A DNA stretch of 64,000 nucleotides from Apus apus (lineage: Eukaryota > Chordata > Aves > Apodiformes > Apodidae): NCBI RefSeq assembly GCF_020740795.1, contig NC_067301.1, positions 2,728,001 through 2,792,000 on the forward strand, read 5' to 3'. The position numbers and the translations under genes are program-made. How positions within the stretch are numbered: the stretch's first letter is position 1; each line of letters opens with the position of its first letter. The notes beneath the pieces are model-generated. The model was not told the origin of the DNA and searched no databases. It worked only from the letters and a program-made list of their open reading frames with translations. Below, in pieces: positions 11,504 to 21,962 of the stretch.

Positions 11504-14012
11504 TCTGTTTCATTTGGGACATGAATTTAGAGCTGGGACTGGTGGTGCAGATGTTGGTGACAGTCTGAGAGGTATAACCATGGACTCAGAAGGTCCATTT
11601 CTGGTTGTTAACAGGAGAGGAGGACACACACATCTCAGGCTGGCTGGTTCTGAAGGCAGGGGTGCAGCACCAGCCACAAGGCAGAGAGTACAGGAACTGG
11701 AGAATCCTCCCATCCTGGTGGAAACTGGCTGGAGGAGGCACTGGAGAGAGGGCTTGGAGCTCCTCTCTAGGAGCATCCAGACAGGGCTTCTGTCCTCCTG
11801 AAGTGCTCAAGTCACATAGTTCCCTTGTACCTGGTTTTCTGAAATCTGAGAGATGATTAACCCTGACTCCAGGATGTGCTTTGAGATCCTGGGGGGGGGG
11901 GAAAAGGCAACCTGGAAGTCTCTGCAGCTCTTATCAAGTGAAGATGTACACAGCTAACCAGCTGCCAAAGGGGTAACTCTTCCCCCTGTTCTTCTGGTAG
12001 TCGTTTCCAGCTTCCATGAGCTCAGCTGGGTTTGGATTTAGGAGGCTGGAGTCAAACCAGGTCAGAGCCAAAGCTACGAGCCAGCAAATAGTGTTTGGGA
12101 GGCTGTGCCCAGGGACTTGCATGCTGCCTGTGTGGTTCTGTGCTGGCCTGAGTGCTGACTTCAGAGAGGACAGAGAAGAAGTAGCTGAGAATGAAAAGTG
12201 TTATTTTTCCACAGCTCGTTAGGTCTCTAAGAAGTGACTTGCTGGGCTGCTTTTGGGAGGATGCTCTGTGGTTGCCTGAGGAGAAGGTGGCCAGTGTGTT
12301 TGTTTGTGGGCTGCAGTTTGGAAAATTCCTGCAGCTGTGTTGGTGTGGGAGCTGCCACTCCAGGGGCTGCCCACGCCGGTGGGAGGGAAGGCAGGCAGTG
12401 GGGGGAAAGGGCTTTCCCCTCCCTGTGATCGTGGGGACAATCCCAACCTCTCCTGGCACGATGTTCTTCGTGCTTCACACACCTGAGGCCTCATCCTTGT
12501 CTTCTGACAGGGGGGATGTGAAGGGGAGATGCCTGGGGGAGCTGGAGCCAGCTCTGGGGGTTTCCTGCCTGAGCTGAGTCCCTTCCCAATAGGGTTGCTA
12601 CCTAGATGTCTTGGAGAGGGGAATCCTGCCACGGGGCAAACCCCCCTTTCCTCCCAGAGCTACAGATTCCCCTGAGATCCAGGATGTGGCACTTGTGGTT
12701 CGGGTCTGGTGGTGTCACGTCTGCCCCCAGGGAAGGGAATCCTGGAGAAGGCTCTTGAAGAGCTGCTCAGCCTCATCTCCTTGCCCCTGCTGAAGGTCTG
12801 TGCGTGGCAAACCTAGAACCAGGGTGTGCCTGTGGGAACTGTGTCTTGATCCCTGTGCACACACAGGGGAAGAGCTCCACGAGTGACTGCATCTGGGTGG
12901 AAGGGGGGTTGTAGAGGAAGGATGAGCTGGAAGATCATCTTCCCGCTCCCACAGACACCAGTGGGGGAAGCAGCTGTGCATCTCTTGATTTCAAAGCAGC
13001 TGCACCCACTTGAAGAGTGAATGTGGGTCTTTGTGGGGTCACCCTCCACGTAGCCCTGTCCCTGCCCTGCCCAAGGGGTGTAGCCAAGGGATGGAGGGTT
13101 GTTTTGTCACCAAGTGAGTGCAGAGATCCTCGTCACAGGAGGTGAGCAAGTTGCTGCGGGTGTTGTGGTCCCACACTGTGGTCTGACAATGCAGGAGCTT
13201 CTCCCAGGCTGTCTTGTTGAGTGGAAGAGTCCAAGAGCCCACAGCTGTTTCCCAGGACAATCCCGTATCCATCCTGAGCTGCAAACCTGCTCTGAGTCTC
13301 TGCACAGCCTTCAGTGGTGCTCTCTCTGGAGTCCATGCTGCACTCCCTCTGCTGCTGGGGCACTCTCCTCTTCCAAAATACTCTGCAGGTGTTAATTGTT
13401 GGTCCCCTGTTTTTGCAGGGCCTGCAGCTCAGCTATTGAGTGGGTCCAGTGATGGCTGCCAGTAGAGCTGCTGTCTCGTCACCCTCAGCCTTCCTGCATT
13501 TGAGCAGACACACACCCAACCTCTGGGCAACACAAGGCAACGGATGAAATGAGCCTTTCACTGTTGAATTTGCCAGTATTTCATGGCCTGTTGAAGTGGA
13601 TTGACACAGGAGAGCTGCACTTTCACACATAACAACTCACACGTTACTAAGCAAACACGAGTAATTCAGGAACTGCAGCTCTTGCAGGATGAGCTCATGG
13701 CCATTCCACTTCCAGCCCAGAATTCCTGCTCTGTATTGGCCTGACACAGAGGTGAAAACAGTCTCCTTGTTTTACACCACTTAGCAAAGAGCTGGGAATA
13801 ACCACCGCTCTGTTTCCAAGGGAAACGTCTCCAAGGACAAGGACAAAGGGTCTAGTCCTCAAACTCAACCCAGAATCCTGTGCAGCACACTTGGAACTGC
13901 CCACAGGGAACCAAGACTGTGCCCCAGGCCTAGGAAACAGTTTTATCTTCGAAGCAGAACTGATGTGGACCTGTAGTTCTAACAGCTCTTGTGGATTTAA
14001 TCCTAAGATAAA
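11504..14012. other. Intergenic stretch, no gene recognised
   Basis: This is moderately GC-rich DNA with several overlapping frames of 60-140 codons on both strands near 12,050-12,630. None shows a known domain or a consistent splice pattern. A run of 11 G lies at 11891-11901. Confidence 0.55.
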
Positions 14013-14165
14013 GGGTGACTGGAACAGGTTGGCCAGGGAGGCTGCAGAGTCTCCATCCTTGGAGAACCTCAGAAGCAGTCCTGCTGGCTCTGGGAGATCT
14101 GTTTGAGCAGGAGGGTTGGACCAGATGACCTCCAGAGTTCCCTTCCAACCTCAACCATTCTGTGG
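14013..14165 (+). mobile_element. CR1 LINE, 3'-end fragment
   Basis: The sense sequence includes gactggaacaggttggcc, gaggctgcagagtctccatc and ggttggaccagatgacctcc, then ttcccttccaacctcaacc and a cattctgtgg tail. This matches the last 150 bases of a CR1 subfamily distinct from the one in SDF4 intron 2, because it carries the 'agatgacct' form instead of 'agatgatct'. It is 5' truncated. Confidence 0.88.
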
Positions 14166-16529
14166 CCTGCTTGGGGAGGAGACCAGCCCAGGTCCTGGAG
14201 AACACCCCCCACCAGTCACTGCAGCCCAGAAGAGGACTGATAACTCATTCCACAGAAATGCAACCATCAGCTGATCATAGCCTGGACATCCAGGCAAAAT
14301 AGGGATGTGCTAACACAGCAACCTGAGTTCTCACACCCAAAATAACAAACTGCCAGAGCAGACATCATGAGGATGTAGAGAAAGAGGAGCGTGACCTTCT
14401 GTTCAACTATGAAGTGATACCTTGCATATCTGTTCTCTTCTGTGGATGGTCCAGATCTCCTCCCTGACAAGAATGGAAACGGAAACTGGGTGATAAAATG
14501 ACCTACTGCAAGTTTGTTTCCAGCACATGAGGGAACGTGATGGTGTTTATCATCAAGAGAAGAGTGGAGGCCAGTTGGGCACAGAGTTCAGTGTCAGAAG
14601 AGGATGGAGAACTGAGCACCATTTATGGAGGCTTTGAAAGGAATAAACAGGAAAGCAAACATCAGAGAGGGAAGGAATTTGCCTTCAAAATGGATGGCCT
14701 CCAAAGCCATCTGCTCACAGTGCAACCACGATCATGATTTATTGTCTCTTTTGGGCTGACTTGAACCTCACTTGACTGCCAAGAGCAGAGTATGGGCCTG
14801 CCTCGCCCCGGGGAGATGACAACCAGGGAACAAACACAGGAAAGGAGCTGATTTTGCCAGGTTCAGATCCTTGTCTGCCCTGGGAGGAATCCTCCCTGCT
14901 CCCATCCAAAGTGGCTTTGTAAACTTAGTGGCCTTCAGGAAGTTGGGAGCAAGTTGCTCTCAGAGCCAGATGAGGGTGTTGGTGCCAAAGGCTCCATCCT
15001 TCCCTCCTGGGGGAAGTTCAGCCACATGGGGAGGTAAATTGGTGTCATTTTCTTCAGTGGTTCCTGGAGGGAACTGGGGCACTAAAGACAATTCATTAAC
15101 TCCTTTGTTGTAATGAACTTCTAAGTTCTAGGAATGTCTTCCATACATGTGGCTGCATCAGCAGGAAAAACCAGCTGCTGTGCACTCATAAACCATGTCA
15201 GCAGCTCTGGTGGGCACTTGGGTGCATTCCTTGGGAGGGAAACGTGGCAGAAGAGAGAAAATAAGTCTTGTCAGAACAGTAATTCCAATTTCTAATTGCA
15301 CTTGGTGCTTATTACTATCAACTTCTGCCTCATGGGGAGAGAGAAGTTTGCAGAACTGGCTGAAGAAGGGGCCAAGCCATGCAGTGAAGGGGCATCCTGA
15401 GGGCTGCAGATAAGAAAAGGGGTCCTGTTTCTACCAGTTCTATCCCAGGGTACTCCCAGAACTGGGGCAGCCAACCTCCAGCTGAGGAAGAAGTGAAAGA
15501 TAAGGGGAAAAAATGGAAACAGGGAAGGTCCAGCAAAGTCTGAGAGGTCCAGTTAAAAGCCTAGAACCAGATTGTGTAAAGAGAGGTCAAACAGCCCAAG
15601 AAAAGATGAATGAAGGAGACAACAAAGGCCTATAAAATCACATCAAGCAGAGAAGAGGGATCAAGTGGACACAGTTTCTTGCCATCTGGGGCAGGCAGAC
15701 CCCAGCACTGGACAAGAAGGTTTCAGCAACGGGGCCAACACCCTCAGAGAACAGAGTGGGAGAAGCATGTAAGCCTGGCTTTGCCCAGAGTGAATCAAGA
15801 TGATCTTCATTCCAGGAAATTTGTTTTCATTCACTGGAGAATTTAATTAGCCATGGAAGGAACTCTAATTACTCTTCAGCAAAAGAAAAGAAAAAGGCTT
15901 GGGAGCCACGTGACTGAGGACCAGTCATTTTCTATTGTTTCAAAAGTAAACACTGGGCCATTTTTAGATCATCTGAGTTGCAACAAGAATAACAAAGATG
16001 GATAAAGTTGATTCAAGCTGTTAGAAAAGAGGCAGTGAAGTATTTCCCTGAGCATGGTGCCTGGGTCTCCCAGCAGGTCCACACGTGCTGCCCAAGCTGC
16101 AGCTTCACCGTGGTTGGAAGAAACTGTGATGGATCCTGCACCAGTGATTTCCTTGGGACAATCCCCCAGGAACGTGGGTCAAACTTTGACTTTGCACCTC
16201 TTTTTATTTTAAAGCAGGTATTCTTTGGCTAGCAAATGGGCCAGACCCACAGGAGAAGCAGGGAGGGGAGATGTGAGAGGGTGCAGCTTGCTACACATGC
16301 TTCTTTTGAGGCTTGATAATGAGATTAGAGTGAGTTTACTTTAAATAGAAGAGTCAAAGTCTAGGTTCCTCATTTGTTTTCCTGGCCTCACAATGGATTT
16401 GCCTCATTGCCTGCTATAACCCTTCAAAAATTAAGACTTGAGACCCCAGAAGAAGGATATTACATGAATAATATATCACAACATTCAAGCTAATACCATA
16501 AGGCTCAACAACCCTGCCCAGGGCAAGTG
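14166..16529. other. Intergenic stretch, no gene recognised
   Basis: Only short frames are present. The part from about 15,800 to 16,520 is AT-richer and contains a TAATTAG-type site near 15,843. No gene, RNA or repeat could be identified with confidence. Confidence 0.5.
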
Positions 16530-16690
16530 GCTTTGCTGCTTTCCAGTGCCTCAGTGTTTTCTTCTGTATCTGAGGCAGAATAAATCCTTACTCACCTTAC
16601 AGATGTGCATGTGAGGCTTAATAACCCTTGATTAATGTTATCAAAGCACTCTGAGATCTTTGATAGGATAAAAAGCTTCCCAAATGCCAA
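16530..16690 (+). mobile_element. Ancient MIR/CORE-type SINE relic
   Basis: Segments resemble, in order, the widespread amniote SINE pattern. They are gtgcctcagtgttttcttct (the 'cctcagttttcccatctgt' section), a ttactcaccttacag section, gtgaggcttaataaccc, and finally caaagcactctgagatcttt followed by a decayed 'gataaaaag'. Every section is heavily mutated, so the insertion is old. The exact family cannot be fixed without a repeat library. Confidence 0.5.
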
Positions 16691-17490
16691 GCAGTGCTCT
16701 CTGCAGATGATTGAGGTCTAACTCAATCCCTGTGTGAGTCCACAGATGGTATTTCCCTGGGTAATATTGTTGAATTTTGGCTAGGAGGGAGAGCTCTTTG
16801 GTTCTTGGCTACAGAATTGTGTAAGACAAACATCCTGAGGCTGGTGACCATCTGGAAGACTCTGATTAGTGGGAACATCTGCCCTTAGTCTCTGGCTACC
16901 AGATGGCATAAAACAACTTCATTTATTGTCCAGGAAAGATTCTGGGGTTTGGGCTAACCCAGACAATCTCTGCTGCTAGTAAAGCAGTGTTTGAAAGATC
17001 ATCACTCTCCAGTGTGTGCTGCAGGGGCCTGGGAATGGCTGTCATATCATCCAAGGTGAACAGGCTTAAAAAACCCAGATGGGAATGGCTGGGGAAGGAC
17101 AAGGTTCAGGGAGAAAGTGAAGGTGCTGAGGAGGTGAATCATGTTGGGCTCAGGTGACAGGTTTTGTATCCTGGCTGAGTTCTAGTTCACTGTGGTTTAT
17201 TGTACATCCCAGGTTCTCTTTGGATTAAATTGATTTTGTTTCCCAGTGGCTGAATGGCTGGGGGGAGTGGGGAGAAGTGATTCCTCTCTGAGGTTTGGAT
17301 TTACCAGTCAATGTGTTATTTCTACCTTCCTAAGTGACTTTTTTTGTTCTGTGTTGCCTTGCAGTACTTTGGTGGTGCTGAAATGCTTTTGAGAGATGGA
17401 TCACCAACAGCCAGAGAGCAGAGTCTGGCTTCTCTGAGCTGCAGAGCAGGCTGTCCTGCAGCCTGGCTGTCCTGCAGGCTCCACTCTACC
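16691..17490. other. Intergenic stretch, no gene recognised
   Basis: No frame, RNA or repeat is recognisable in this interval. Confidence 0.5.
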
Positions 17491-17570
17491 AGAGAATCAT
17501 GGACTGGTCTGGGTTGGAAGGGACCTGAAAGATCATCTCGTTCCAACCCCCTTGCCATGAGTGCACCCAC
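17491..17570 (-). mobile_element. CR1 LINE, short 3' fragment
   Basis: Reverse-complement CR1 3' end: agaatcatggactggtctgg, gttggaagggacctgaaag, then atcatctcgttccaaccc. The match fades after about 80 bases, so it is a strongly truncated insertion pointing left. Confidence 0.85.
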
Positions 17571-18232
17571 AGCTCCCAGCTCTGCCTCTTGCCCTGCCTG
17601 GTCCCTCTGAAGAGCATTTCAGACCCCAATCCAACCTTTCCTGCTCAATGGGTTTTCACACTGAGCACTTTCCTCTCTTGCTGGGCAGATGTATTTTTTT
17701 TTTCCCCCCAGCTTGATGTGACTTGTTACAAATTGCTGGGCTGCTGTTTTTGAAGTGGCCTGAAGGTTTTGCTCCTGTGTTTGAAATCTCTTCAGCCCAA
17801 CGAGCTCAGTTGCTGCTGAAGAAAGAAAAGCTTTGCTGCCTTCTTCAAATTCTCCATTAAAACCCTGCTTAGCAGAGATGCTTAAATCTTAGCTGCAGTT
17901 TAGGGACCTGATGCACTCAGATCACTCTTGGCATGCTGACTAAAACTGTTGCATTGTGTGATCAGTTTTTCTTTTCTCTATCTGTGTCTTACTTTTATCT
18001 TACCTTAGGTTGCAGATTTTGGGTGGGAAGAGACAATTTTTTTCCCCCTCTGGGTCTGTTCAGCAGCTAACACAGCAGTGGCCATGGTGGTGATGGACAA
18101 TGTTAAAAGAAAAAGTGAGCAAATCCAAGGAATTCTGTTAAAATGGTGATATGAGATGTAGCTCTGTCCAGCCTGTCCTCACAGAGCCCCTTCTTCTCCA
18201 TCAGCTCTCTGAGACCTAATCCTAAGCTGCCT
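17571..18232. other. Intergenic stretch, no gene recognised
   Basis: No gene or repeat was recognised. The interval holds two T-rich runs followed by C-rich sequence (17694-17710 and about 18038-18048). Confidence 0.5.
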
Positions 18233-19026
18233 TAGAATCATAGAATCATAGAATCCCAGGGGTTGGAAGGGACCTCGAAAGATCATCTAGTCCAAGCCCC
18301 TGCCAGAGCAGGGTCACCCAGAGCACATCACACAGGAACGTGTCCAGGCAGGTCTTGAATGTCTCCAGAGAAGGAGACTCCACAACCTCTCTGGGCAGCC
18401 TGTTCCAGGGCTCTGTCACTCTCACAGTAAAACAAATTTTTCTGATATTCATCTTAAACCTCCTATGCTCCAACTTGTATCCATTACTCCTTGTCCTATC
18501 ACTGGTCAGCACTGAAAAAAGCTTAACTCCATCTTCTTGACACTCACCCTTTACGTATTTGTAAACACTGATGAGGTCACCCCTCAGTCTCCTTTTCTCC
18601 AAACTAAAGAGCCCCAGCTCCCTCAGCCCTTCCTCATCAGGGAGATGTTCCACTCTCTTCATCATCTCTGTGGCTCTGCCCTGGACTCTTTCCAGCAGTT
18701 CCCTGTCCTTCTTGAACTGAGGGGCCCAGAACTGGACACAACACTCCAGATGTGGCCTCACCAGTGCAGAATAGAGGGGGAGGAGAACCTCTCTTGACCA
18801 ACTAACCACCCCCTTTCTAATGCACCCCAGGATCCATTGGCCTTCTTGGCCACAAGGGCACATTGCTGGCTCATGGTCATCCTCCTGCCCACCAGGACCC
18901 CCAGGTCCCTTTCACCCACACTGCTCTCCAGCAGCTCAGCCCCCAACCTGTACTGGTGCATGACATTTTTCTTCCCCAAATGCAAAACTAATGCAAAACT
19001 GCCTTCATTGGGTGCCACCTTCCACT
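18233..19026 (-). mobile_element. CR1 LINE, ~0.8 kb fragment with the 3' end of ORF2
   Basis: This is the longest LINE relic in the window. The 3' end lies at 18233, where three copies of the agaatcat tail unit are visible. Reading leftward, the minus strand encodes the C-terminal part of the CR1 reverse-transcriptase polyprotein. Recognisable pieces are a 'MHQYRLGAELLESS' section, '[14 protein letters not shown]', '[20 protein letters not shown]', '[18 protein letters not shown]', and '[18 protein letters not shown]'. The frame changes once, in the section around 18,758-18,865, and there are no upstream RT or endonuclease domains. The copy is therefore 5' truncated and dead. It belongs to an older CR1 subfamily than the short copies near SDF4. 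Confidence 0.95.
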
Positions 19027-19527
19027 AATGGGCTTTGGATCAATTAAGGAATGGGCACTTTTATTCATGATCAGCTCCACAGATCAGGCCTTTCAGAGGC
19101 AGGTGACAAGAAATCCACAGAGAAATCCTTTGTGTCTGTTGAAAGCAGGGACGTGGGGTGGCAGCTCTGCCTGGGCTGCCTGCTTCCCAGATGGAGCTTT
19201 TCCAGGCTCAGAAAATTGATGCTTTTTAGCAGCTTGGATGGGAACTGACCACCCACTCTCACTGTGCTTTGTTTACACAGGCACAGTAATCCGGATTGCC
19301 TCAGCAAGGGGATGAGGGGAGATGGATCCATCGGGCTCCCTCTCTGCTTAGTTAACCTCTTCCTGGCCTTTGCTGGGGTGATTCCTGCATCCTAGCACTG
19401 GGAACCCAGGGAGATAATTCTGCTCCAGCTGTGCTGGGAGGGGGCAGAAAGGCAACAGAGCTGGAGGTCTCCTTCTGCTGGACGTGGGCAGCCAGACCTG
19501 GGGACACCAGGACATTCTGCTTTAGGC
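19027..19527. other. Intergenic stretch, no gene recognised
   Basis: This is 500 bases between two CR1 fragments, with no recognisable gene, RNA or repeat. Confidence 0.5.
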
Positions 19528-19690
19528 CATGGAATCGTGAAGGTTGGAAGGGACCTTAAAGATCATCTAGTTCCAACCCCCCTGCCATGAGCAGGGAACC
19601 CAACCACCAGACCAGGCTGCACAAAACCCCGTCCAACCTGGCCTTGAAAACCTCCAGGGCTGGGGCATCACCAACCTCCCTGGGCAATGA
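19528..19690 (-). mobile_element. CR1 LINE, 3'-end fragment
   Basis: Reverse-complement CR1 3' end: catggaatcgtgaaggttgg, aagggaccttaaagatcatc, tagttccaaccccc, then caccagaccaggctgcac and tccaacctggccttgaaaac. This older subfamily differs from the SDF4-intron type by 'cttgaaaacctcc' in place of 'cttcaacactgcc'. It is 5' truncated near the tccctgggcaatg section. Confidence 0.92.
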
Positions 19691-21716
19691 TGGAAGCTGG
19701 GCTGTCTCAGAATGTGATTTGGCATTTCCCTTCAATGTGAGGCCTCTGAGATCTCAGTGCAGCTGGACCTGGACTCCGAACCAGGTTTGGACACGACCCC
19801 AAGCCCTGAAACCAACCTCAGGCTCTGGCTCTCACTCAAGAGGAGCATGTTTTGGGGCCAGTTCCTGCCCAGCACGGGGACTTCCCTTCAGCTCCCACCA
19901 GCCCTGGGGAGGGTTCTGAGCTGACACCACTGACTGCAGGGCTGGCTCTGGGGATGCACAGCAGAGACTGAAACCAGAAGCTGATTTAGCTCCTCCTTGG
20001 TGTTTAATCACAGCCCTTCCTTTTTGAAAAGCCCTTCTGCTGTACCTAGTGGGGGCTCATGTCGGGGTGTCTTTGCAGACAGGATTTTTGTACCGTGGCC
20101 AGATTGAAACCCCTGTATTTTTTTCCTTCCCTTGCATTTGCTGATGAGCTGGAACTGGGAGCAAACCTGTTCCCAATTATAAAACACACTGGTGCCCTCA
20201 TATGTGAGAAGAGGGCACTGCTGGCTGCACGGGGGACCCTCCTGCAGGGTTTGGGGGGGGTCCTGTCTCGGCATGGCCTGGTTGCTCAGGCTTCTTGGTC
20301 ACTGCTCAGATTCCTGTCCCCTACACCCCTCTTACATCTGGAGATGGGCAGGGTTTACTTCTCGCTGCAGTGATGAATTCTAGCAGAAAAGGAGCTTGCT
20401 TGCTTGATGGTTTGACTGTGGGAAGCTCCTCATCCTTGTCCCTGTGCTTCCACTGCCCTGCTGTGGCTGGGCAGATGTCACCTTGTCCCCTCTCTGACTC
20501 TAATCCTCACAACTGCAACACCCCCCCAAAAAAAGCGGCTGTTCTTCAGTGATGTGTTCTGGGGTGGTTTGGGGTTAGTTGGTTGGTGTTGTGTTTTGGG
20601 GGCTCTTGGAAACCAGCTTGCACCCAGGGGAGTCACCCCATCCTCAGTCAGCTCCTGTCTCTCTGCAGAGCAACCTCCTCCAGAGCTGGGGACACCAAAG
20701 CACAGAGGAGGGCAGGGAATGAGTGTGTCAGTCAGAACACGACCACGGTGCCTGCTGGCAGTGCCACACCAGGCAGGGGACACTGCCTGTCACTGTCTCA
20801 CCCCTAAACCCCACTGGAAGGGCTTTAGATTATTGCTGGAAGGTTCCCTGCCTTGGGAACCCACCTGCAGGGGGTCTGGCCGAGTGGCAGGGCAGAATTT
20901 GAGAGGGGGAAAAGCACGGTAGGGTTGGTGGCTGCAAGAAGATTCTCTTTCATGCTCTCTGTTGTTTTACAGCTCTTGTTAGTAAGTACACAGGAGAAAA
21001 AAAATGAATCAGTTGGTTTCATTGAATGGAGTGTCTGAAGAGCCAGTCAGGCTGCAGAGAGGATCCATCACCCCTGCTTGGTGGCAGAGGAAACACTAAA
21101 TCAAACACTGCTCCATTCCCTCAGCACCCAAACTCCTGTTGCTAACAGAGGATTTCTTATCAAAGCTCTAGCTCCCTGGCCTCAGCACCCACAGGCTTGC
21201 AAAATCCAGTTTTGGTCCAGCCTAAGGAGTGACAAAATGTCTCTCTTTGCTCCTGCTGATGAAATGCCAGGCTCTGGCTCAGCCAGCCCCACGTGGGGCT
21301 GCAGTGAGTGGAGTGAGCACGGGGTGGGTCTGGGAGGCCACAAAGCCCCTTCTGCCAGTAAGCAGGGAGTTGAGATCCTTGCTGGGCCAGTGCTGGGCAG
21401 CCACTGGGAAAGGAGTGAGTGGGTTCAGCCCAGCCTGAGAAGAAGGAATATTGGTTTGCTTGTTGGTGGCCTTGGCAGAACTGCCCTGTTTGGAATGGGT
21501 TCTAAGCAGAGGATGATCTCAGGATGTTGCAAGGGGCCCTTCCCAGCCCTGCACAGAGAACAGGGCACATAGAAAGAGCTTTGTCAAAGGGTGCCATGGC
21601 TCAGCAGGTTGCTGGGAACAGGGGCAGAGGAGAGAGAGCAAATGGCATCTGCTCCCTTGCTGGTCTGTGCCCTGCTCCAGCAGGAGACAAGCCTCATCAT
21701 CCCCTGAGGAGAAGCA
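19691..21716. other. Intergenic stretch, no gene recognised
   Basis: Several frames of 60-164 codons overlap here (for example plus strand 21078-21572) without any recognisable domain. A C8-A7 homopolymer junction lies near 20521-20535. No gene or RNA is supported. Confidence 0.5.
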
Positions 21717-21962
21717 TCAGAGAATTATAGGGTGGTTCTGGTTGGAAAAGACCTTTAGGATCATCAAGTCCAACTGTTCCCCCAGCCCTGCCAAGGCCAC
21801 CACCCAACCTCCACCTCCCCTGGCACAACCTGAGGCCGTTTGCTCTTGTCCTGTTCTTGGGAGAGCAGACTGACCCCTCCTCACTCCAGCCTCTCAGGCA
21901 GCTGCAGAGTGGGGTGGTCTCCCCTCAGCCTCCTTTCCTCCAGCTGAACACCCCCCAGTTGA
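21717..21962 (-). mobile_element. CR1 LINE, diverged 3' fragment
   Basis: The reverse-complement CR1 3' end is recognisable as a section around gttggaaaagacctttagg and atcatcaagtccaact, followed by aacctccacctcccctggc and acaacctgaggccgtttgc. The next parts are a 'tcttgtcctgttcttgggag' section and 'ctcctttcctccagctgaac'. It covers about 245 bases of a CR1 subfamily (the 'gaaaagacc...atcaagtcc' type) clearly different from the others in the window. Confidence 0.88.

Noticed and set aside
11346-11801. 151-codon plus-strand frame
   Set aside because: The first third is an antisense CR1 relic. The remainder has no domain.
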